Assembly: GCA_036417435.1 (NCBI GenBank)
Contig: CM070913.1
Location: 94,045,373-94,109,372, forward strand
From: Inia geoffrensis
Lineage: Eukaryota; Chordata; Mammalia; Artiodactyla; Iniidae
Length of the DNA: 64,000 nucleotides
Reading direction: 5' to 3'
The translations under genes and the position numbers were made by a program. The notes below the pieces were generated by a model, which was not told the DNA's origin, ran no database searches, and saw only the letters and a program-made list of their open reading frames with translations. Positions 1-11,254 of the stretch are shown piece by piece; the stretch's first letter is position 1, and the number at the start of each line of letters is the position of its first letter.

Positions 1-949
1 TTTAAACTGGGGTAAATAGAGTGGACTTGTTTGGCTTTTAATGTTGAGGACCAGTAGGGATGCCTTTTGGCCCATTTAACCTTAGGTAGTGTAATATCAA
101 AACATTGTGTTTTAATCACATAAATGTGTTTTATTTATCCCATTTTAAATAACCATCTAAAGATTTCTTTATTCATTTGAGAGAAGTCCTTTTTAAAATT
201 TCTATCTTGCTGGAAAAAGTATCTAGACTTTTCTTACAGGGTTTTTTTCCTGGTAACATTAATTATTCTAATGTTTTTATTAGCATTTGTAAGGCCCACT
301 GAGGGGAAGCAAAGACCACAAATAAGGCTTCCCAAACCGGTTTTTCTTGGTTTTAAACTAAAGATGTTCTTTTTAAAAAAATTTTTAAAGTATATTTATT
401 TATTATTTGTTTTATTTATTTTGGCATGTGGACTCTCACTTCCCCAGGGCTCACCAATGGGAGTGGCTGTAGTCTGATGCTGCTAGATGGCAGGTATTCT
501 TTGCTTCCTTCCTGAGTTCTCTCAGGGCTCACCAGCTCACCTTTGGAGGGCTGCAATTGCTATTGACTATGACATCATTTATTTACTGATATGGCAGGCA
601 ATATTTTATTTCTCAAGTAAAAATAATGTTAATAAAGTGGCTCATAGGAAAGGGAGTCTTGTAAGTTTGGTGGAGTGCTCTTCTCAGATCTTGGAGTCGG
701 GTAAACTTTAAGCAATTGGAAAGAGCATTTTCCCTCAATATAAATGATGATATCAGTTTTAAAACCAGAACACTGGGCCTTGAGCCAGCACTAAAATTGC
801 TGAACCTTAGATTCACACAATAAACCAGGATTCCAAAAGGGGGTAGGAAGGGTCCCAGGTAATAGGTAGCTCCCCCTGGACTTTAGCAGAATCAAATGCA
901 AGTTGTCTCTGGAAGAAAATGTTCCCCAATTCATTCAGTCAGGAGTCCT
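1..949. other. AT-rich sequence, nothing recognised
   Basis: No gene, exon or confidently assigned repeat. If the left KRAB-ZNF gene is real, this is part of its intron. Confidence 0.5.
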
Positions 950-1850
950 CCAGCTTAAAATTAAACACATATTATTGACAGTTCACAAAGATCACCAAAC
1001 CCACATGGAAATGAAGCCATTATGAGGGAGAAGATCACCCAAATGATAAGCAACAGATTTAGGCCCAAAATACATCAGATATTAGAATGATCAGATACAG
1101 ACTATAAAAGGATTAGATGACATGTTTAAATAAATAAATTAGGGAATCACAAAAGTAAATAAGGAAAAAGAGACTATAAAAATGACCAGACAGGGCTTCC
1201 CTGGTGGTGCAGTGGTTGAAAGTCCGCCTGCCGATGCAGGGGACACGGGTTCGTGCCCCGGTCCGTGAAGATCCCACATGCCGCGGAGCGGCTGGGCCCG
1301 TGAGCCATGGCCACTGAGCCTGCGCGTCCGGAGCCTGTGCTCCCTAACGGGAGAGGCCACAACAGTGAGAGGCCCGCGTACCGCAAAAAACAAACAAACA
1401 AAAAAACAGACCCAAAGAATGTACAGAGAATGCAGCATAGAGGTTGGGAATATGAACTAGCAGATACTGGGCACAGAGACAAGATGAGACAGTGCAATAC
1501 TCACCTCAAAAGGAATTCCCAAAGAAAAAACAGAGACTGGGAAAGAGGAAATATTCCAAGGTAAAACAATTGAGAAGTGATGAAAGACGTGAATTTCAGG
1601 AATCATAACATTTCAACAAAAGGATAAAGGCATGATATCCCACAGGAAGTTAAAGAGAGATATATATTACCCATAAAGTAATGACAATTAAACCGACAGA
1701 TTTCTTAACAGCAATATTAGAAGCCATAAGATGGTAAAACAGTTTCTTTAAAGCACTGAGAGAAAATGACTGTCAACCAAGAATTTTATACCTATCCAAA
1801 GAGTCATCTAAGATTGGAGACAGAATTAACACGCAGAAAGATACAAAAGG
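950..1850 (+). mobile_element. Old L1 fragment interrupted by a SINE
   Basis: Diverged L1 5' region/ORF1-like sequence (for example 'gacagatttcttaacagcaa' near 1698) on both sides of the SINE at 1193-1407. No intact frame. Boundaries are approximate. Confidence 0.5.
1193..1407 (+). mobile_element. CHR SINE, short form
   Basis: Starts gggcttccctggtggtgcag, with tRNA-like A- and B-box regions (B box near gggttcgtgcc), ends ccgcgtaccgc plus an A-rich tail. A cetacean tRNA(Glu)-derived retroposon. Confidence 0.9.
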
Positions 1851-2601
1851 CCCTTGCTCCCATGAACCTGTACACTAATTATGCTTTTCTATAGGGCCAG
1901 CGGAGACATATGGATACAAGGAAGTTTTGAGGAATTCAGTTTCAGAGAGTAGCAAGCTCTCTATAGGTTATCAGAGAACTGTGGCAGATTCTATACTTGG
2001 GGACAGGTGTCTGTTCTGGATATGGTCAGTCAGAGGAGAAGGTGCCATAAGCCAGAGGGACTTAACAAGAATGAGGAGAAATTAACCAAGTTTAGACATG
2101 GGTGAGGACTGATGGGAAAAGCTGGAACCTAGAAGAGTCCCTAACAGGAATACATTGTTTAGCCCAACAGTTTTTCATGGCATTCTTCTGGAATTTTGCC
2201 AAGAAAGTGCAGAGGTAAAAGAGTGGTGTTTCAGGGGTCCCCAAGGCCACCCGCACACTCGGTAATTCAGTAGGGGGACTCGCAAGACTTGGCACAGTTG
2301 TACTCATGGCTAAGATGGGTTATAGCAACACAGCAGGGACACACAGCAGATCAGTGAGGAAAGAGAAAGAGGCAGGTGCTGGAGGAGTCTGTGTGCACGG
2401 TACCTGTGCTCTCTCCCTCCTATGAGGGGCCACACAGAGCACACTCCACCCCAGTAAAGAGAATGCAGCAACTTTTGTTTGATGTTTCTGCCCAGAAAAG
2501 ACCAGTAGAGACTCAGCATGCAAGATGTGTCATGGAGGCTGGTCACACAGCAGCTTCCAAAAGGAAAGCAGGTGTCCACCATACACCATGCTGTTTATAC
2601 A

Positions 2602-3085
2602 GTACAGGCAGACCTCGTTTTATTGTGCTTTGCTTTACAGCCCCTCACAGATACTGTGTTTTTCACAAATTGAAGCTTTGTGGCAACCCTGTATCGTGCA
2701 AGTCTACTGGTGCCATTTTTCCAACAGCATTTGCTCACATTGGGTCTCTGTGTCACATTTTGGTAATTCTCGCAATGTTTCAAACTTTTTCATTATTATT
2801 ATATTTGTCATGGTGATCTTTGATCAGTGATCTTTGATGTGATTATTGCAAAAAGTTATGATTTGCTGAAGGCTCAGATGATGGCTGGCGTTTTTTGGCA
2901 ATAAAGGATTTTTAAATTAAAGTATGTACATTGTTTTTTGAGACATAATGCCACTGCACACTTAAAAGACTACAGTAGAGAGTAAACATAACTTTCATAC
3001 GCACTGGAAACCAAAAAATTCGTGTTTTTGGCTTGCTTCACTGCAAAGCTTGCCTTAGTGAGGTGGTCTGGAACCTCGGAGAAGG
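2602..3085 (+). mobile_element. Tigger1-like DNA transposon, internally deleted
   Basis: The left end reads 'caggcagacctcgttttatt' and the right part returns to 'gaggtggtctggaacctcgg', the terminal sequences I know from Tigger1-type TcMar elements. At about 480 bp it lacks most of the transposase region, so it is non-autonomous and dead. Confidence 0.7.
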
Positions 3086-3580
3086 CCTCTGTGGGCCCAC
3101 TGGCACCCCTTTATCAGTCAGGAAGCCTGTCACGGCAGTGCAGCGAACTCTCCACAAGCTGACTTGCCAGAGGCCTGCCTTGCAAACACCCTTTCAAAGA
3201 CAGCAGTCTCAGGCCTACTATGTTAAACTTTTTGGTTTTTTCAACAGGTGGAAAAAGAAAATTTGCACAGTCCTGCATATTTTTGCAATGTTTGGATTCC
3301 AAGAGTCTTCCAGAGTTGAATACACAGGTGAACCAAAATTAACTGAAACTGCAGTCCAACTCCCTCTCAGTTCAAATACTGAAAAGATCAAAAGGCAGTG
3401 TAAGTGGAAGCAGCTATGGGTGGGCTAATCATAGGTGAACCTAAGCTAATTTAAATTGTGAACTCACTGTAATTCAACTCAACTCTAGAAAAAACCTGAA
3501 TGATAAACCTCCACTCTAATTTCTAAAGGAAAAAGTTTGTATGCTCTGGAAAATGAACAAAACAAAAAATGGCACATTAG

Positions 3581-3921
3581 GGACTTCCCTGGTGGCACGG
3601 TGGTTAAGAATCCACCTGCCAACGCAGGGGACACGGGTTTGAGCCCTGGCCAGGGAAGATCCCACATGCCGTGGAGCAACTAAGCCCGTGTGCCATAACC
3701 ACTTAGCCTGTGCTCTAGAGCACGTGAGCCACAACTACTGAGCCCGCGTGCCACAACTACTGAAGCCCGTGTGTCTAGAGCCCGTGCTCTGCAACAAGAG
3801 AAGCCACTGCAATCAGAAGCCCGCAGACTGCAACGAAGAGTAGCCCCCGCTCGCTGCAACTAGAGAAAGTCCGCACACAGCAACGAAGACCCAAGGCAGC
3901 CAAAATTAATTAATTAATTTT
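3581..3921 (+). mobile_element. CHR SINE, long form, with perfect TSD
   Basis: Starts ggacttccctggtggcacgg, contains the repeated 'gccacaactactga' segment, and ends gcaacgaagacccaaggcag plus a taat-rich tail. It is flanked by aaaatggcacattag at about 3566-3580 and 3923-3937. Confidence 0.93.
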
Positions 3922-4095
3922 AAAAATGGCACATTAGTTTCCACTGTGCCATTTTCAAAAAAAAAAATTAGACTGTGGTTGCACAAGCAGATGATTGCAG
4001 AACCCTCTAAACTTACTAAAAAATATTAAATTGTTCACTTTAAATGGGTGAATTGTATGAAACCACATTGAGGAATAAATAAATAAGTTACTCAC

Positions 4096-4170
4096 CTGGG
4101 ACTTGGTCATTTTTTGCTGCTCTTGGGAAAGGGCCAGCAAATCTAGGCTCTGCCCTATCATGTGAATCTT
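4096..4170 (-). CDS. First coding exon (MTKSQ) of a partial KRAB zinc-finger gene
   Basis: The minus strand has a candidate acceptor (gagtccag) just above 4170, an ATG at 4110-4108, 15 coding bases giving MTKSQ, and a donor gtgag just below 4096. Layout and sequence parallel the ZNF605 first coding exon (MVKSQ at 35814-35872), and similarity extends into the 5' UTR and preceding intron. MTKSQ-type starts are common in KRAB-ZNF proteins. The KRAB and finger exons would lie left of position 1; none is seen at 1-4095. The gene cannot be named. The acceptor is weak in pyrimidines, so the exon is probable rather than certain, and a dead duplicate is possible. Confidence 0.65.
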
Positions 4171-4473
4171 CTGGACTCTGTCATAGTGCTCAAGTTAGAG
4201 GGCTCTGGTCAGGACACTTCACCAAGGATGAATCCTTGGTCCTGGGCGTCCTCCATCTCACATAAGCCGATTAGTTCATGGAAACTGGAATCTGTTGAAT
4301 CAGTAGCAAATTAAATTCTCTTTAGTTGAGGCATACTCTTTGGCATCTAAATCTCCCTATCTTGTTGGAAACTGACCTTCATTTAAAGCCCAGACTGGGT
4401 CTTCTATAGACTCTAAACAGAGCTAACAAGGACTGGAGTAGGCAGAGGGCACCCCACAGCATTAATAGCAGTG

Positions 4474-4784
4474 CCTTTTTTTTTTTTTTAATTTTTGGCT
4501 GTGTTGGGTCTTCGTTGCTGAGAGCAGGCTTTCTCTAGTTGCGTCGAGCGAGGGCTACTCTTCATTGTGGTGCGCGGGCTTCTCATTGCGGTGGCTTCTC
4601 TTGTTGCAGAGCATGGGCTCTAGGAACATTGGCTTCAGTAGTTGTGGCATGTGGGCTCAGTAGTTGTGGCGCACGGGCTTAGTTGCTCCACGGCCTGTGG
4701 GATCTTCCTGGACCAGGGCTCGAACCCGTGTCCCCTGCACTGGCAGGTGGATTCTTAACCACTGCACCACCAGGGAAGTCCCAG
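4474..4784 (-). mobile_element. CHR SINE, long form
   Basis: Begins with a T-run, then ggctgtgttgggtcttcgtt, ending ccaccagggaagtccc. The short repeat tagcagtg flanks it at 4466 and 4785. Confidence 0.9.
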
Positions 4785-5575
4785 TAGCAGTGTTTAACCC
4801 AAGTGCTCTGCAAAAACTTCAAAAAGCCCTGTGAATTCCATGATCATCTGTGAGACTTAACAGGTCCTCTACAAATATCTCAAGACCCCTTGGTACAAAA
4901 CGTTTAATTAGGTGCTTGGGAGTGAATGTGTTGCAGGCAAAGAACATGAGATATGGAATAAAACAAATAAGGTTCCGTCTGAGCTTTGTCTCTTGCTGGC
5001 CATGTGACTTTAAGCAAGGCACTTCACTTCACTGAGCCTGATGTGTTTTGTTTTGTTTTAAATGGTGATGGAAACACAGACCACGTGGGATGCTTATAAG
5101 AATTAAAGGTGATATGGACACGAAAGTGCCCACTAAGGACCCTTAAGATAAGAAGTGGAAAACAGAATGATTATGAGAAGGGTTTCTGGAGCTTGAATGT
5201 GTACATCAGAATCTTGTCTTTGCCTTGGAGTCCCCATCAACTCTTCAGCTCGAAGGGGCCCACATTCCCTTCTTTCTGTGCTGGAGAGGATTCGGGCCCT
5301 CTGGCCTGGCCTGGCCTTACATGGGAGCAAGAGAGGAAGCACGGTCCAAACACAGGACTGCACGTGGGTGGAGGGAGGGGTGAGCACAAGTGTGCATGGT
5401 CTCTGAAAGGCTGCCTCTGAATCCCAGAACCCTAGTCTCACACAAGCTTGCACAGCACAGCACTCTGGAAGGTCGGAAGAATGTGATTTTCTTCACAAGG
5501 GTGGGTGGCCTGGAAAATTGGGCATTATTCCATCATTCTCTCTGAAAGTAAGTAAGCGAGGAAGAGAGACGAAGA

Positions 5576-5576
<1 letters not shown>

Positions 5577-5617
<41 letters not shown>
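5577..5617. repeat. (TG)n microsatellite
   Basis: About 20 uninterrupted dinucleotide units. Confidence 0.98.
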
Positions 5618-5619
<2 letters not shown>

Positions 5620-6079
5620 CATATAGCAAATGGGAAAGGAGGACATCAATTTCACTTTTAAAGGCATGAATAAAAGCGGAAATTGAATCCAACCATTCAC
5701 TAAGTGAATAATTTGCATCAGTTTCTCCTCAGAATACAACAGAGTTCATTTTAACCTCATAATGTTCTTGGGTGTTCTAAATTAGTTAATACGTGTAAAA
5801 AGCTTAGAACTGAGACTGGCACACAAACATTTTATAAATGCTAGTTAGTGCTCTTATTGCATAATATGATTATAGAGAAATCAGAAAATACATGTAAGCT
5901 AAATAAAGAAACAATTACCCATAATCCCGCTACTTCAAGGTAAGTAGTTTCTCAAAGGATGGCAGAAACAAAAACGTGATCTTATAGTCTTTCTAACTTT
6001 GTGAACTGGCTTTAATGCTATATAGTGAAAACATATTTTTATATACATATTTTTTTTTCAGACCAATAAATATACTCAC

Positions 6080-6590
6080 AGACCTGTTGTTTTGGCCTAT
6101 CAGAGGCCACCCAATCAGCCTCAGTCACTAACCCCCAAATGATACCTAACCCCTCACCCTGAGCCCCTGCCATGCATTACCTCCCCAGGTCCCCCAGCAA
6201 TCGACTCCCAGAAGGTCTCCCTAAACATGAGCTGCCGAGGCCCTTCAATGATTCACGCCCACAGGCTCCCCCCACCCCTTTCTCCACAGTCCATTCACTA
6301 GCGCCCAGACCAACCAACACGCAATATCCAGGTGTCCCATGTCTCTAATCACTGATTCGAGGCCACCCAATCATTACCCTCAAAGACCCCTCGCTCAATC
6401 CCACACCCTGGGCAAACACTCGTAAGGCCCTCATCACATACTCCACCAAGGCTGCCCCCAACCAGCCCTGCGACTCCCACTCAGACCCACGTGGCCCATC
6501 CCCGCCCGCCCACAGCCCTACCTCGTACACCAACAGCTCCCATCACCGACTCTCAAAATCAGCCACCCCCACAGGCTTCTTCATGTTTTT
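6080..6590. repeat. Degenerate C-rich minisatellite-like sequence, left gene intron 1 (part 1)
   Basis: G-poor, C/A-rich plus strand with repeated cores such as 'atcactgattc' and 'atcaccgactc', matching the motif seen near ZNF605. SINE insertions at 6600-7125 separate it from part 2 (7130-7560). Confidence 0.5.
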
Positions 6591-6624
6591 GTAAAAATTA
6601 TTTGTTTGTTTGTTATTTTATTTT

Positions 6625-6900
6625 ATTTATTTATTTTTGGCTGTGTTGGGTCTTCGTTTCTGTGCGAGGGCTTTCTCTAGTTGTGGCGAGCGGGGGCCAC
6701 TCTTAATCGCGGCGCGCGGGCCTCTCACTGTCACGGCCTCTCCCGTTGCGGAGCACAGGCTCCAGACGCGCAGGCTCAGCAGTTGTGGCTCACGGGCTCA
6801 GTTGCTCCACGGCATGTGGGATCCTCCCAGACCAGGGCTTGAACCCGTGTCCCCTTCACTAGCAGGCAGACCCTCAACCACTGCGCCACCTGGGAAGCCC
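6625..6900 (-). mobile_element. CHR SINE
   Basis: ttttggctgtgttgggtctt through to ccacctgggaagccc. It abuts the (TTA) run that is the tail of the next SINE, so it inserted into that tail. Confidence 0.88.

Positions 6901-6944
<44 letters not shown>
6901..6944. repeat. (TTA)n microsatellite
   Basis: About 14 perfect units between two minus-strand SINEs; best read as the expanded tail of the older one. Confidence 0.95.
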
Positions 6945-6945
<1 letters not shown>

Positions 6946-7125
6946 TTGGCTGCATCAGGTCTTATTTGCAGCACGCGGGATCTTCTTTGAGGCACGCGGG
7001 ATCTTTCACTGTGGCGCTCGGGCTTCTCTCCAGGTGTGGCGCGTGCCAGTTTTCTCTTTCTAGTTGCGTGTGGGCTTAGCTGCCCGCGGCATGTGGGATC
7101 TTAGTTCCTCGACCAGGGATAAGAT
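6945..7125 (-). mobile_element. Older SINE fragment of the CHR group
   Basis: ttggctgcatcaggtcttat through 'gcatgtgggatcttagttcc' and 'gaccaggga'. Diverged, and truncated before the usual 'ccaccagggaag' head. Confidence 0.65.
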
Positions 7126-7129
7126 AAGC

Positions 7130-7560
7130 TTCCTCCACGAGCCTATAATTTACACACACCGCACTCCCCACCCCATCACTGACCCCCACAGGGCCCCCAA
7201 CCCACTCGTCCCTACGGCACAGTAATAAGCTACTGAGAAAAATTCTCTCCCCAACAATGAGATCCGGTCTCCCCATTCACAGAACTCTCACAAACCCCAG
7301 CCATCCCCAAACCATAACAGAACCCCAATCATTCACCCCCCAAACATTAAAGGTCATGGTTCCTCCAAACAGCAAGTTCGTCGCCTTCTGCCGACCCCAG
7401 CAGGCACCCAGTTTCTGCTCTCCACACAGGCCGCCATCACCGACCTCCAGAAGGCACCCCAGGTCCAGATGCCGCATCACTGACGCCTTCAGACCGGCTC
7501 AGGTAACCTTTAAGCACCAGTACTGCGCACCCCACATCATTTATCACTACAGCTGTCCAG
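7130..7560. repeat. Degenerate C-rich minisatellite-like sequence, left gene intron 1 (part 2)
   Basis: Continuation of the same G-poor sequence up to the CpG island, with cores such as 'atcactgacccccac' and 'atcaccgacctccag'. Confidence 0.5.
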
Positions 7561-8115
7561 TCACTGTCTGCGGACCCACGGATCCCCACACAGCGGCCCT
7601 CGCACGTCCGCAATCACTTAAAACCCCTTCCCCACGCCAGCTCGCCCCAATCACCCACCCCCGCAGCCCCGGTACTCGCCTCCCCAAGCCCGCACGGCGC
7701 CCGACGCAGCTGTCACGCTCCAGGCCCGCGACCTGCAGGACCGAATCACCCAGTCTCCGTAGTCCTCAGCCACTCACCCCAAGAACCCCCGGTTCCGACC
7801 CTCACTGGCCGCCTCACTCGGCCGCACGGCTGTGCTGCGGGCCCGCAGCGGGACCCCGGCAAACGCGGACGCCGCCCCCAACACCTGACCTCTCCCCCGG
7901 GGGGCGACGCTGACGCCGCAGGGCCGCGCAAGTGGCCGCGCAGAACTACATTTCCCATCGCGCTGCCCGCTATAGAACTACATTTCGCAGAGGGCTCCGC
8001 GGCGCATCTGGCCGGGAGCTCCCACCGCCTCCTCTGCGCGAGTGGGCGGGCTGCGAGGATGGGCGTCCGCGCCTGGCGTCAGCCCGTCTGACCCCCCCTG
8101 GCGTCAGACGCCGGG
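7560..8115. promoter_or_regulatory. CpG island of the left KRAB-ZNF gene
   Basis: CpG-dense sequence spanning the paired promoter motifs and the start of intron 1. It is flanked on the left by C-rich, G-poor sequence like that beside the ZNF605 island, and ends abruptly at about 8115 in AT-rich DNA. Confidence 0.7.
7885..8010 (-). promoter_or_regulatory. Promoter and putative exon 1 of the left KRAB-ZNF gene
   Basis: Two ACTACATTT-CC/GC motifs start at 7944 and 7976, the same 32-bp spacing as at the ZNF605 promoter. They share the flank 'agagggctccgcggcgc'. A donor is expected at the position equivalent to the ZNF605 donor: gtcagg after 7890 or gtgttg after 7885. Neither is strong, so the exon end is uncertain by about 5 bp. 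Transcription would run left toward the MTKSQ exon. Confidence 0.6.
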
Positions 8116-8349
8116 GGTCTTGAGGCGGAGCCGACCTGAAGCATAGAGAGTGAAGGTGGGGGGGGGAAACTAAGAGGAAACACCGTCCTAAGTGTATTGT
8201 TGCAAGAATTTTAGATCACATAGTGCAAAGTGGAGTATCCCACTACTTTAGCAGTAAAACGTGGAAATAAATGAATTAGGCAGTAAAGACATTGGGAAGA
8301 AACAAAATAGACGTCTGGGAAGAAGGAGAAGAAATAAATGTGTGAAAGA

Positions 8350-8870
8350 AAGATATTGCCTGCCATAACAGTAGACAAAGGATGTTGCTGCCATCAAGCC
8401 ATCACATTGCAGCTGCCCCCATGGAACGCCCTGAGGGAACTCAGGCTAGAAACAGGATGCCCCCCATCTAGCAGTCACCTGCTGCAGCCACCCCCAACCC
8501 CTGAAAGTGCACCCTGAGGGGACTCAGGATGGGAAAACACAGAACACTGGCCCCAGAGAGCTGAGGTGCACATCAAAGGAATGACTTCAGTGAGCTCAGA
8601 CTCTTGCATCTTCCCATATGTAGAAAAGCACTAAATCCCTTAACTTGAAGTATCTGGTTTTCTTTAATCAACAGTAATCTTTTGATGTTCCATCTACCTG
8701 GTCTTTGTTGCAAAAACTCCTATGTATCCTGGCGCCCCCCACCTTGTCTCTTCAGAGCAGTCTCTCACAGTTATCTTACATGCTGTGTCTTGGGCTTGAA
8801 GTCCTCAGAATGTCCACCAAATAAAACATAACTCTCAACTTTTAGGTTGTGCATTTTTTTCAGTCGACGA
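8350..8870 (+). mobile_element. Solo LTR of an endogenous retrovirus
   Basis: LTR-like unit of about 520 bp. An AATAAA at about 8819 is followed by a pyrimidine-rich end ('ttgtgcatttttttcagtcg'). The first ~300 bp matches 49920-50120, showing that it is a dispersed repeat. No internal viral coding sequence is attached. Confidence 0.6.
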
Positions 8871-8924
8871 TGCAGCACATAAATCAGTCCTTAGGTATCA
8901 CATAAATCTAGTTCTTTGAAAATT

Positions 8925-9458
8925 TAGCAGCAACATGGATGGACCTAGAGATTATCATTCTAAGTGAAGTAGTCAGACAGAGAAAGACAAACATCGTATA
9001 TCACTCATATGTGGAATCTAAAAAATGATACAAATGAACTTATTTACAAAACAGAAACAGACTCACAGACACAGAAAACAAACTTATGGTTACCAAAGGG
9101 GAAAGATGGTGGTGGGGGGGGGGAGCGATAAATTAGGAGTTTGGGATTAAAATATACACATTACTATAGATAAAATAGATAAACAGGGCTTCCCTGGTGG
9201 CGCAGTGGTTGAGAGTCCGCCTGCCGATGCAGGGGATACGGGTTCGTGCCCCGGTCTGGGAAGATCCCACATGCCGCGGAGCGGCTGGTCCCGTGAGCCA
9301 TGGCCGCTGAGCCTGCGCGTCCGGAGCCTGTGCTCCGCAACGGGAGAGGCCACAACAGTGAGGGGCCCGCATACCGCAAAAAAAAAAAAAAAAAAAAAAA
9401 AAGATAAACAACAGGGACTTCAATTAAAAAAAAACACTGTAAATCAACTACTTCAATG
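8925..9458 (+). mobile_element. L1 3' end interrupted by a SINE
   Basis: Recognisable L1 3' sequence ('acatggatggacctagagat', 'cttatggttaccaaaggggaaa'), split by the SINE at 9186-9401. It meets a second L1 3' end in opposite orientation at about 9460-9474. Confidence 0.8.
9186..9401 (+). mobile_element. CHR SINE, short form
   Basis: Full-length, flanked by agataaaca at 9177-9185 and 9402-9410, with a 26-A tail. It sits inside an L1. Confidence 0.95.
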
Positions 9459-9745
9459 AAAAAAATCTTTTTCATTGAAGTATAGTTGATTTACAATGGT
9501 GTGTTATTTTCAGGTGTACAGCAAAGTGGTTCTTTTCCCATATAGGTTATTACAAAATACTGGATATAGTTTCCTATGCTATACAGTAGGACCTTGTTGT
9601 TTTATCCATTTTATATATAATAGTTTGCATCTGCTAACCCCAAACTCCCACTCCATCCCTCCCCCCACCTCCTCCTTGGCAACCACAAGTCTGTTCTCTA
9701 TGTCTGTGAGTCTGTTTCTGTTTCATAGATAAGTTTATTTGTGTC

Positions 9746-9906
9746 TTTTTTTCTTTTTTACTTTCATTATTTATTTATTTTTATTTTTAAATTTTTTGGG
9801 CACGCCACGTGGCATGTGGGATCTTAATTCCCCAACTAGGGATCGAACCCATGCCCCCTGCAGTGGAAACGCAGAGTCTTAACCACTGGACCACCAGGGA
9901 GGTCCC
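9746..9906 (-). mobile_element. Short tRNA-derived SINE
   Basis: Only the tRNA-like half: 'cacgccacgtggcatgtggg' to 'ccaccagggaggtccc'. TSD tgtgtc at 9740-9745 and 9907-9912 restores the interrupted L1 sequence. Confidence 0.85.
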
Positions 9907-10199
9907 TGTGTCATATTTTACATTCTACATATAAGTGATATCATATGATATTTGTCTTTCTCTGTCTCACTTCACTCAGTATGATAATCTCTAGGGCCAT
10001 CCATGTTGCTGCAAATGGAATTATCTCATTCTTTTTTATGGCTGAGTAATATTCCACTGTATATATGTACCACATCTTCTTTATCCATTCATCTATCGAT
10101 GGACATTTAGGTTGTTTTCATGTCTTGACTATTGTAAATAGTGTTGCAGTGAACACTGGGGTGTACGTATCTTTTTGAATTATGGTTTTCTCCAGAGCC

Positions 10200-10725
10200 C
10201 AGAAAAGTTGCAGGAAGGGGGACCACTTCCAGGGCCCAAGAGTGGGCTCTTGTCTAACACTTGGAAATGAATTGTCCGAGGAGTCACACATGCTGACAAA
10301 GCAAAAGACTTTGTTGGGAAGAGGCCCTCCGGGCAGAGAGAAGCAGAGTAAGGGAACCGAGGAGAACTGCGCTGCCGTGTGGCTCACGGTCTCAGGTTTT
10401 ATGGCGATGGGGTTAGTTTCTGGGTTGTCTCTGGCCAGTCGTCTTGCTTGGCCCCTATTTGGTCTGACTCTGGGTCCTTTCTGTCTGTGCACGAATTTCT
10501 CAGCCAAGGTGGATTCTAGTGCGAAGGATTCTGGGAGGTTGGTAGGACAGTATTATGGGCTGGTGTCTCCTCCCTCTTTCTGGCCCCTCCTGAACTCTCC
10601 CGTTAAGTTTTCGGTGGCAGCACAATGCTCCTTACTGGGACATCCCGTTTTGAGAAAACTCATGCGAGTGGTTATCATCATGCCTGGACAAGGCAAGTGG
10701 TTTCGGTCAACAGTTTCCTAACAGC
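10200..10725 (-). mobile_element. Solo ERV LTR inside an L1
   Basis: In minus orientation it starts tgttaggaaactg, has a cataaaa TATA-like box and a GC-rich leader region, and ends near ccttcctgca. The surrounding L1 continues on both sides. No clean TSD was resolved. It is related to the LTR at 47865-48390. No viral genes are present. Confidence 0.6.
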
Positions 10726-11254
10726 AGTGGCACTGCAGGATCATTTGGTAGCTTTATTTTTAGTTTTTTAAGGAACCTCCGTACTGTTTTCTATAATGGC
10801 TGCACCAATTTACTTTCACACCAAAAGAATGGAAGGGCTCACCTTTCTCCACACCCTCTCCAGCATTTATTATTTACATTTATTATTTACTCTTTGATGA
10901 TGGCCATTTTGACTGGTGTGAGGTGATACCTCACTGTAGTTTTGATTTGCATTCTCTAATAATTAGAGATGTCGAGCATCTTTTTATGTGCGTTTTGGCT
11001 TTGGATCAATACAAAATTTTTTTTAAAGAAAATTTATATAGGTAAATCATTACCAATCCAAATTAAGAAAAAGGTGAAAAGTGCACAGGTATGCAAAACT
11101 GGGAATGAGAATGTGGAAATAACCACAGAAAAATAAAAGATTGGGAGCACAATACTTTGCCTAATTCTATACTAATTTTGAAATTAGCATGGAATGAATT
11201 ATTTCCAAGGAATATTTAGATAACCATAATTAAGTTAAAAGATAGAAAACCTTG

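Larger units (their letters stand above)
9474..11010 (-). mobile_element. L1 3' portion, interrupted by a SINE and an LTR
   Basis: Antisense L1 3' UTR and ORF2 C-terminal sequence ('gaagtatagttgatttacaa', 'gtaatattccactgtatata', 'tggtgtgaggtgatacctca'). It is interrupted at 9746-9906 by a SINE and at about 10200-10725 by an ERV LTR. Confidence 0.85.

Noticed and set aside
1139..1497. Recurrent 60-120 aa frames across SINEs (same pattern near 9200, 11250, 22850, 44850, 57850 and 59850)
   Set aside because: They are translations of CHR SINE sequence and recur wherever the SINE occurs.
7257..7913. 218-aa plus-strand open frame
   Set aside because: Sits in the C-rich repeat and CpG island beside the left promoter; Pro/Thr/Ser-rich from base composition.
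9186..9260. Possible tRNA genes at SINE heads
   Set aside because: The A/B-box regions are SINE promoter remnants; no intact cloverleaf or anticodon arm was supported.
10190..10730. Target-site duplication for the LTR inserted in L1
   Set aside because: No matching 4-6 bp flanks could be fixed with confidence, so none is claimed.
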